NCBI RefSeq assembly: GCF_036898095.1
Contig: NC_090726.1
Coordinates: 41,469,930-41,533,929 of the forward strand
Source: Palaemon carinicauda
Lineage: Eukaryota; Arthropoda; Malacostraca; Decapoda; Palaemonidae
Reading direction: 5' to 3'
DNA: 64,000 bases
Below the pieces are notes generated by a model. The model ran no database searches. It saw only the letters and a program-made list of their open reading frames with translations, and was not told where the DNA came from. Made by a program: the position numbers and the translations under genes. Shown in pieces: positions 57,201 to 64,000 of the stretch (the first letter of the stretch is position 1; each line of letters opens with the position of its first letter).

Positions 57201-60200
57201 ACCATGAATCATAGCTTAAATATGATATATATAGCAACTTAAATGACAAATTACTTGACGAATGCTGGGCAGTGAAACAAAATTGACTTCAAACACTGGT
57301 ATGTAAAACATATGACAAGACTACCAAAAATAAATGCCAAGATCTACGTAGGGTAGAACACCTTAAATAGACAAAACCAATAGATTAATTAGGCTATTAC
57401 ATAATTACTGTTTAAAAAAATAAACTTCATTATAAAGATTGGCACTTACCTTGCCCCTGTTGACATGTGTCTAACTCTCTCTTCCTCTTCCCCTCTGGAC
57501 ACTCGTTCAAATGCTGAACCAATATCTGAAAAAGTAGTCGGATTTTTATACGGAGGTCTAAATAGCAAATCAAAATATTGTTATTACCAACCAGTCATGG
57601 ATATGAGATATCCATAAATTACAACACAAAGTTTAGTCAATAATTGGGTTATATAATGAATATCAATATATATGAGACCTCCAAAAAATATTATTAGAAA
57701 ATAGTGCTTCACCTTTGCACTTTCTTGTTTTCAGCCATATGTCCCTCAAAACTAGGACTTTGAAAAAAACCTTGCAAATATCTGCCTTGTGAAAGCAACA
57801 TTGTAATACAAGCAAAGTCTATGAAAAGTTTCTAGATTATATTAAATACAAATAATTTCAAAACCTATATTAAATACAAATAATTTCAAAACCTTCTGTT
57901 TACAGTAATTGACCCATAGATACATCTCGAGCTGTCCCGACTTTAAAACATCAGCAAAGATTCTTATTTTTAATCTGTACAAAATATAATTGTTATACAC
58001 AATTTGTTAAATGTCCATTGTTTTCCGTGAAAAAAAATTGGCAAAAAGAAGTAGTTACTGTACAAGTACATTATATCACTGAGTAATTGAAGCACTATGT
58101 CAAAATGTCATGTGATATTTGAAAATGGAATATTTTCTATGATTATTGTACTCAAAATTCTTCTGATAATTAATAAATTTACTCATGATTTCTCAGTCAA
58201 TTTATAATAAATTATTTAAGTAAAATGGTGTGAATATCATTGGAGCAGTTCTCATAGGGATTAACCATATATCATTAAAGGAAGTTTAGCTTATAAAAGT
58301 AAAACCTATTTACCTGGATTGGGTTTTTTATATACTTCAAAAGCAGACATTCTGGTTTGCTCCACACCCGACCGAGATGCAAAACTACGAGAGCCATCTT
58401 GGCTTTCTTCGGTGCTTGCCATATCGCCATCACTCTTCTGATAAATCAGTTTTTTTGGTGAACTCTGTCCGGAGTAAAGATGGTTTATGAATATTTAGTA
58501 TATAGTTTCTGTAAAGAAAATGGATACTTATAAAACTTTTAAAATTAAGTACTACAGTTACACAAAATGAATCCTTTGATTATTCAAATTTAAATTGGAC
58601 AAGAATTGTTCCATTAATCTTAAATGCAGATCATGATAAATCGACTGAAAGAAACTTGCTTACTTATGTTACACTAAATATTCTCGCAATGTTACAATAT
58701 AAGTATCATGAATCTTATAGTACCTCTAACAGGAGGTTATACTTTTAATTCATTTTGTTGTTTTGTTAAGATCATGCAAAAACATAGGAGAGAATTTCTG
58801 CAAATACAATACTAGACCTTATAAGGGAGCCTCGGGATTAGCAACAGGTGATTTCATTTTATGGGAAAGGGATATTACTTTGGTCAAGAGTTGACAATTG
58901 TAGGAATTATCCCTCCTTAGTAAAGGTTAGCAGTCTCCATGAGTCAAAAGCTGACAAACAAATTTCCCGGCATTTTTATTGATGTTATTGCTTGGTAATT
59001 CTTGGGAATGTTCATTTCTGCATGTTGCGTCAATCTCCATCATGTTGCATTTTATTTAAATTCTTTTCAACATATGTTTATATACTGATATGTTTATTTT
59101 CTGTTAATTATCTTTACTGTCAATTTATTATTTTCTGCATTGTAATATACTTAACCTTTCAAGTGTCTTTTTAGACAAATAGGCATTACTGTACATTATT
59201 TGGAAGCTTGTTCAACAAGTTAATGGCCTTTTTACTTGAATCTATAGTATAATACTTAACAATACAGAAAAGATGGAAGAAAGTTTACTTCTAAAAATCA
59301 GTTCTCTAACAATACTTCTACTCAGAACATATGAAAAAAGCCAGCAATAGTGATGGGAAATGAAAATTTTCTCCCTAAAGGGCACCTGTAAATAGTTCCC
59401 TATACTGTAATTCTGTAAATGGTAAAAGTTATACTGTTATTTGTAAAACAATATTTTGTACTAAGAATTCTTATAAACCTTAGGTGTATGTATACTTAGC
59501 TACTGTACTTACAGCTCCAGGAGATGCCCTAGGTGGAACTGCTGGAGGCGCACCTAGAAAAGTATTTCGATCTGAAAAAAAAAAAAGTTAATAATTAAAA
59601 GTGAATATCCAATCATGTGGCCTTCTAAAATGAAAATTTTTATAATTATAATTTATGTACTAAGAACATTTAAATGCATTAAAACTCTCAAACAATGAAA
59701 AACATTTAATGAAGTCCCCAATCACAATTTTCATATCTCTGTAGGATCACATCTATTACATCCTACAATTCTTCACAGTACGGTACAGTATTCATCTTTC
59801 CTTTCTTCAGGGGAATCATTTGTTGTTGCATAGTAAACTATAATTATTAACTGATCAATTAAAGCTAGGGTTTGATTTTTGAGTGCCACTGAATCTAGAG
59901 TAATACCTTGCCTACATCGTTAATTGGTTCCAAGTCTATTTTTGAAGTAGGGCGGAACTTCCCCATATAAATGGTCTTATATGTTCTCTATACTGTATGC
60001 ATTCGGAACATGATAAGGTACTTGCAAGCAGCTACAGGATCATTTTATACAAAACAGACAATATTAAAAAGCTTCCATTTGAAGTACAGTATTGGGTAAA
60101 ACAGCATAACGTGGATTTTATATTTGTATATTATTTAAGGATGAATGACGTAAAGTCAGAACTGACATGTCGAACAGACAGACATAAAGAGGGTAACTAC

Positions 60201-61279
60201 TTTTATACATCCGGGGATTAATACTTCCTTCCTTTGCCGGCCCCTTGCTCTTCTCCCCTCTATCTTTTTCCATAAAGCCCAAAAGTTTTATTTTTTTTCC
60301 TCTTCTTATTACATGTCCCAGAAATTTCATCTGCTTCCTTATCACAGTAATATACCTCTCTTAAATACAATATAAATACAGAATACTGTAGTACAGAAGG
60401 TACTCAACTTACAAACTTAATTAAATGGTTCAAAAAAACTGTAAGTAAAACTCTGTTACATTTAGGCCCAACTTGAATTCCATGCCTATGATTTCCCGCA
60501 ACAAAAGTCAACAAATAGTAAAGTTTCCTATGAAATAGATATAAGGTTATCAAAAATGGTGTTTTGCTTACTCTATTGAATGATATAATATTGTTTTATT
60601 ACAGTACTTCTTTATGTTATCTTAGTTATTTTCAGTTGTTTGTATCTCTAAATGTTTGTAAATTGAGGAACTTTTGTATAAGAATACTGTTATCACCTAA
60701 CCAAAATCTTTTAAAAGCTTACTAGTGATTGGGGCCTTCCACACTAAACTGAAACTTACTAAATTTGTTGAGATCAAGCGAAGATGAACGTATGTGAGTT
60801 CTCGCTGGTCTTGGTGGTGGGGGAGGCGGGGGTTCCTTCTTCCCCCCGGGTAATGGCGCACTGGGCATCATTGGTAAGCTTGTTGGTCCGTACATCCTGT
60901 GTCAAAGAGATATAAGTTAGTCAACTAATTTCTCAATTTAGGATTGTAAGAATTAAGAAAATTTATATAATTGAAACAAACGTACAGTATATCTCGGAAA
61001 AAGTTTAAAATAAATAGACAAGACAGTACTTTGGATGTCACCTTTTGCTACTTATATTTTTCATGGATTGCTCAATGCAAAATTAATATAAGTTTTCTTT
61101 GTTATTTACACAAACTGAACTGATATAAGTAATTTTTTTTAGTATAGTACAATTATAACACAATTGCATTAAAAGACTTAAAGTCTCCTTTCTTTTTACG
61201 AGAGAATCTCACCCATTATCATCAGGAGGGGTTCCTCCGGAAGCCTGAGGTGGTGGTGGTAGACCTCCAGCTCCTGAAC
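54185..61279 (-). CDS. REPS (RalBP1-associated EH-domain protein) homologue, 3' seven exons
   Basis: Seven exons with GT-AG borders encode the C-terminal ~229 residues: a Pro-rich segment ('GGLPPPPQASGG', 'KKEPPPPPPPRPARTHIRSSSLDLNKF'), 'GAPPAVPPRASPGA', 'SSPKKLIYQKSDGDMAS', 'MSAFEVYKKPNP', 'SDIGSAFERVSRGEEEERV' and a terminal coiled coil ('IRATADKNTRLTRLNSELNQ', 'EERIALEMQLEQM'). The RSSSLD box and the terminal coiled coil are characteristic of REPS1/REPS2, where the C-terminus binds RalBP1 and the protein links Ral signalling to clathrin-mediated endocytosis. The N-terminal EH domains must lie beyond 64000. Exons: 61213-61279, 60760-60896, 59513-59571, 58314-58464, 57450-57557, 55810-55912, 54185-54247. 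The junction between 58314 and 57557 is out of phase by one base, so a small exon may be missing. Confidence 0.75.
54290..54703. mobile_element. piggyBac-like MITE in a REPS intron
   Basis: About 414 bp with inverted ends of about 18 bp (aacccttttacccccaaa at 54290 and its complement ending at 54703) next to TTAA sequences on both sides. The ends beginning TTAACCCTTT fit piggyBac-type non-autonomous elements. No transposase is present. Confidence 0.55.
54704..55180. repeat. Three tandem copies of a ~155-bp unit
   Basis: Units begin with 'ggataaaaacattg' near 54711, 54866 and 55028 and share 'gaactgatgaatgccactgc', 'catttttatcca' and 'aggggcccag'. They lie in the last REPS intron, directly after the MITE. 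Confidence 0.78.
55810..55912 (-). CDS. REPS homologue, coiled-coil exon
   Basis: Acceptor 'attttcag', donor GTAAGA. Encodes 'PKDKREIQASIRATADKNTR' and 'LTRLNSELNQELAE', an amphipathic helix that continues into the last exon. Confidence 0.8.
56082..57155. repeat. Minisatellite in a REPS intron, 28-bp and 48-bp periods
   Basis: About 1.07 kb. From about 56400 to 57155 it is a 28-bp unit ('agggaacacctcaagggag' + 'tagagatac'), nearly perfect with a few ATAC/TGAC/GGAC variants. From 56082 to about 56400 it is a 48-bp higher-order unit made of one 28-bp unit plus a 20-bp variant ('gcgacagggaggggagtaga') that lacks eight bases. It lies between exons 55810-55912 and 57450-57557. Open frames through the 48-bp part on both strands are by-products of its divisibility by three. 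Confidence 0.9.
57450..57557 (-). CDS. REPS homologue, exon
   Basis: Acceptor 'gctatttag', donor GTAAGT. Encodes 'PPYKNPTTFSDIGSAFERVS' and 'RGEEEERVRHMSTGAR'. It starts with one base before the first full codon, which does not match the phase of the preceding exon identified here. Confidence 0.72.
58314..58464 (-). CDS. REPS homologue, exon
   Basis: Acceptor 'ccggacag', donor GTAAAT. Encodes 'SSPKKLIYQKSDGDMAS' through 'MSAFEVYKKPNP'; ends one base into a codon. Confidence 0.72.
59513..59571 (-). CDS. REPS homologue, exon
   Basis: Acceptor is a long T-run ending CAG, donor GTAAGT. Encodes 'RNTFLGAPPAVPPRASPGA', a Pro-rich linker, and ends in phase 0. Confidence 0.72.
60230..60345 (-). pseudogene. 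Small LINE reverse transcriptase fragment in a REPS intron
   Basis: Minus strand reads 'RKQMKFLGHVIRRGKK' then 'LLGFMEKDRGEKSKG', a degraded form of the 'FLGHVIR...L..GK..G.R.RGR' tail of RTE-like endonuclease-reverse transcriptases. Confidence 0.5.
60760..60896 (-). CDS. REPS homologue, proline-rich exon with RSSSLD box
   Basis: Acceptor 'gacacag', donor GTAAGT. Encodes 'MYGPTSLPMMPSAPLPGG', a seven-proline run, and 'RPARTHIRSSSLDLNKF', the segment that most strongly suggests REPS. Confidence 0.8.
61213..61279 (-). CDS. REPS homologue, exon next to DIRS copy 5
   Basis: Acceptor 'tctaatttcattag', donor GTGAGA. Encodes 'SGAGGLPPPPQASGGTPPDD'. The next upstream exon lies beyond the DIRS insertion and beyond the window. 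Confidence 0.72.
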
Positions 61280-62034
61280 CTAATGAAATTAGAGAGAAAT
61301 GATATTTTAATTATAAAATGTTATTTTCATTAGTAAAATAAATTTTTGAATATACTTACCCGATAATCATGTAGCTGTCAACTCCGTTGCCCGACAGAAT
61401 TCTACGGGAGGGATACGCCAGCTATCACTATACTAGAAGGGGGTGTACTCACAAGCGCCACCTGTGGCCAGGTACTACAGTACTTGTTGTTGACGCCACC
61501 TCACTTTTTCCTCGGTCCACTGGTTCTCTATGGGGAGGAAGGGTGGGTCAATTAAATCATGATTATCGGGTAAGTATATTCAAAAATTTATTTTACTAAT
61601 GAAAATAACATTTTTCAATATTAAACTTACCCGATAATCATGTAGCTGATTCACACCCAGGGGGGTGGGTGAAAAACCAGTGTACAAGACTAAAGGATAG
61701 CTAAGTATCCCGTATTTCATATAATCAGTTATCCACAATAACAATGAAATAATAAGTACCTGGTAAGGAAGTCGACTTAAACCGTTACTCTGCCTTTAAT
61801 AAGATCGTCTTCCTTACTGAGCGCAGCGTTCCTCTTGGAAGGCTGAATCAACTCAAAGGTGCTAAAGTATACAGGGCTGCAACCCATACTAAAGGACCTC
61901 ATCACAACCTTTAACCTCGGCGCTTCTCAAGAAAGAATTGACCACCCGCCAAATCAACAAGGATGTGGAAGGCTTCTTAGCCGACCGTACAACCCATAAA
62001 AAGTATTCAAGAGAAAGGTTAAAAGGTTATGGGA

Positions 62035-63202
62035 TTATGGGAATGTAGTGGCTGAGCCCTCGCCTACTACTGCATTCGTTGCTACGAATGGTCCCAGGGT
62101 GTAGCAGTACTCGTAAAGAGACTGGACATCTTTGAGATAGAATGATGCGAACACTGACTTGCTTCTCCAATAGGTTGCATCCATAACACTCTGCAGAGAA
62201 TGGCTCTGTTTGAAGGCCACTGAAGTAGCCACAGCTCCCACTTCATGTGTCCTTACCTTCAGCAAAGCAAGGTCTTCTTCCTTCAGATGAGAATGTGTTT
62301 CTCTAATCAGAAGCCTGAATAGTAAGAAACTGAGTTCTTAGAACTTGGAAAAGAAGGTTTCTTGATAGCACACTATAAGGCTTCTGATTGTCCTTGTAAA
62401 GGTTAAGACCTTTTTAGATAGTACCTAAGAGCTCTAACTGGGCAAAGTACTCTCTCCAGTTCATTCCCCACCAAGTTGGACAGGCTTGGGATCTCGAACG
62501 ACTTAGGCCAAGGACGTGAAGGAAGCTCGTTTAGCAAAAACCGAGCTGCAAGGAACATGTAGCCGTTTCAGATGTGAAAACAATGATCCTGCTGAAGGCG
62601 TGGATCTCACTTACTCTTTTAGCTGTTGTCAAGCACACGAGGAAAAGAGTTTTTAATGTGAGGTCCTAAAAAGAGGCTGATTGGAGAGGTTCAAATCTTG
62701 ATGACATAAGGAACCTTAGGACCACGTCTAGATTCCAGCCTGGAGTGGACAACCGACGTTCCTTTGAGGTCTCAAAAGACCTAGGGAGGTCCTGTAGATC
62801 TTTGTTGGTGGAAAGATCCAAGCCTCTGTGGCGGAAAACCGCTGCCAACATACTTCTGTAACCCTTGATCGTAGGAGCTGAAAGGGATCTTACTTTCCTT
62901 AGATATAACAGGAAGTCAGCAATCTGGGTTACAGTGGTACTGGTTGAGGAAACTGCATTGGTCTTGTACCAGCTACGGAAGACTTCCCCTTGAGACTGAT
63001 AGATTCTGAGAGTGGATGTTCTCCTTGCTTTGGCAATCGCTCTGGCTGCCTCCTTCGAAAAGCCCCTAGCTCTTGAGAGTCTTTCGAAAGTCTGAAGGCA
63101 GTCAGACGAAGAGCGTGGAGGTTCGGGTGTACCTTCTTTACGTGAGGTAGACGTAGAAGGTTCACTCCTAGAGGAAGAGTCCTGGGAATGTCGACCAGCC
63201 AT
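62035..63202 (-). pseudogene. Copy 5 tyrosine recombinase, frameshifted
   Basis: N-terminal part open from the ATG at 63202 to 62666; breaks between about 62660 and 62270; C-terminal part open from 62265. 'RTHEVGAVATSV' has Gly where the catalytic Arg of HxxR is expected, so it would be inactive even without the frameshifts. 'ATYWRSKSV' and 'FASFYLKDV' are intact. Confidence 0.75.
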
Positions 63203-64000
63203 TGCAGTACCTCTAAGAACCATTCTCTCGCGGGCCAGAGCGGAGCCAACCAACGTCAGCCGTGTCCCTTTGCGAGAGGAGAACTTCTGAAGTACCCTGT
63301 TGACAATCTTGAACGGCGGGAATGCATACAGGTCGAGATGGAACCAATCCAGCAGAAAAGCATCCACGTGAACTGCTGCTGGGTCTGGAATCGGAGAACA
63401 ATACAATAGGAGTCTCTAGGTTATCGAGGTAGCGAACAGATCTATGGTTGGCTGACCCCACAGGGCCCAAAGTCTGCTGCAAACATACTTGTGAAGGGTC
63501 CACTCTGTGGGGATGACCTGACCCTTCCGGCTGAGGTGATCTGCCATGACATTCATACCGCCCTGAATGAACCTCGTTACCAGCGTGAGCTTTCGATCTT
63601 TAGACCAGATGAGGAGGTCCCTTGCGATCTAGAACAACTTCACGAAAGAGTCCCTCCCTGCTTGAAGGTGTAAGCCAGGGCTGTGGTGTTGTCAGAGTCC
63701 ACCTCCACCACTTTGTTAAGCTGGAGGGACTTGAAGTTTATCAAGGCCAGAAGAACCGCCAACAACTCCTGCAATTGATGTGAAGTGTCCTTTGCTCCTG
63801 ATTCCATGTTCCCGATCATTCCTGTCCGTCCAAAGTCGCACCCCAGCCCGTGTCTGATGTGTCCGAGAGGAGACGGCGGTCGGGTTTCTGAACAGCCAAA
63901 GGTAGACTTCCTTGAGAAGAAAGCTGTTCTTACACCACGCGAGAGAAGACCTCCTCTCTTCGGAAACAGGAACTGAGACCGTCTCTAGCGTCATGTCCTT
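62929..64000 (-). pseudogene. Copy 5 RNase H and methyltransferase-like region, partial
   Basis: RNase H pieces near 63994-63640 ('DSDNTTALAY' region interrupted by stops), then 'ADHLSRKGQVIPTEW', 'AAVHVDAFLLDWFHLDLYAF' and the one-base insertion that changes 'LTLVAPLW' to 'LTLVGSAL'. It continues past the end of the window. Confidence 0.68.

Larger units (their letters stand above)
61319..64000 (-). mobile_element. DIRS1-like retrotransposon, copy 5, running off the window
   Basis: On the minus strand, the right ITR (61319-61500), ICR (61558-61648), conserved 3' block, recombinase (62035-63202), methyltransferase-like and RNase H regions are present, with the 5' half beyond 64000. It is most similar to copy 2 (shared 'LTLVGSAL' frameshift). 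The GCGATCGC of other copies is mutated in this right ITR. It lies in an intron of the REPS gene in the same orientation as the gene. Confidence 0.88.

Overview
The window looks like nuclear DNA of an arthropod, most likely a decapod crustacean (shrimp or prawn; I cannot name a species). The basis is a multi-exon gene with GT-AG introns, a metazoan C2H2 zinc-finger gene, AT-rich intergenic DNA with long AT and TTA microsatellites, short TTAGG-type telomere-like runs, and above all many DIRS1-like tyrosine-recombinase retrotransposons, a group known to be widespread in Decapoda.

Layout. 1-5890: an interspersed repeat with a (TAA)n tail, then an uninterrupted exon for a 934-residue protein with 15 zinc fingers (1170-3974), then non-coding DNA. 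5894-13590: an old DIRS relative ('family C') split by a nearly complete DIRS element, copy 1 (6359-12895). 14340-15267: an RTE-type LINE tail and the C-terminal end of a fossil hAT transposase. 15268-33689: two DIRS elements joined end to end (copy 2, 15268-22028; copy 3, 22029-33689), both sitting inside the fossil hAT, whose other half resumes at 33690. Copy 3 is itself split by a young Ty3/Gypsy retrotransposon (24900-29966) with apparently identical LTRs, one open gag-pol frame and a 5-bp target duplication. 33935-44350: AT-rich intergenic DNA with microsatellites, dispersed repeats and another DIRS recombinase fossil. 44356-50678: DIRS copy 4, minus strand. 54185-61279: the last seven recognisable coding exons (minus strand) of a REPS (RalBP1-associated EH-domain protein) homologue, with a large intronic minisatellite and a piggyBac-like MITE. 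61319-64000: DIRS copy 5, minus strand, starting only 39 bp upstream of a REPS exon and running off the window.

How it fits together. Copies 1-5 share one design: inverted terminal repeats, an internal complementary region next to the right terminus that joins the complements of both outer ends, a gag-like ORF1, an RT/RNase H/methyltransferase-like ORF2, and an overlapping tyrosine recombinase ORF3. Copy 1 is closest to autonomous: its recombinase is intact, but ORF1 has one stop and ORF2 one frameshift. Copies 2, 3 and 4 form a different subfamily with an AT-rich block in the ORF1 start region and a chimeric, repeat-expanded gag. Most or all of the reverse transcriptase core is deleted in them, and copies 3 and 4 share the same deletion junction. 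I read this as a trans-mobilised, RT-less DIRS derivative. The most informative points are the seamless copy 2/copy 3 junction, the two reconstructable empty insertion sites, the shared RT deletion, the candidate intron in ORF1, and a partial LTR duplication in the Gypsy element whose breakpoint lies at homology with the primer-binding site.
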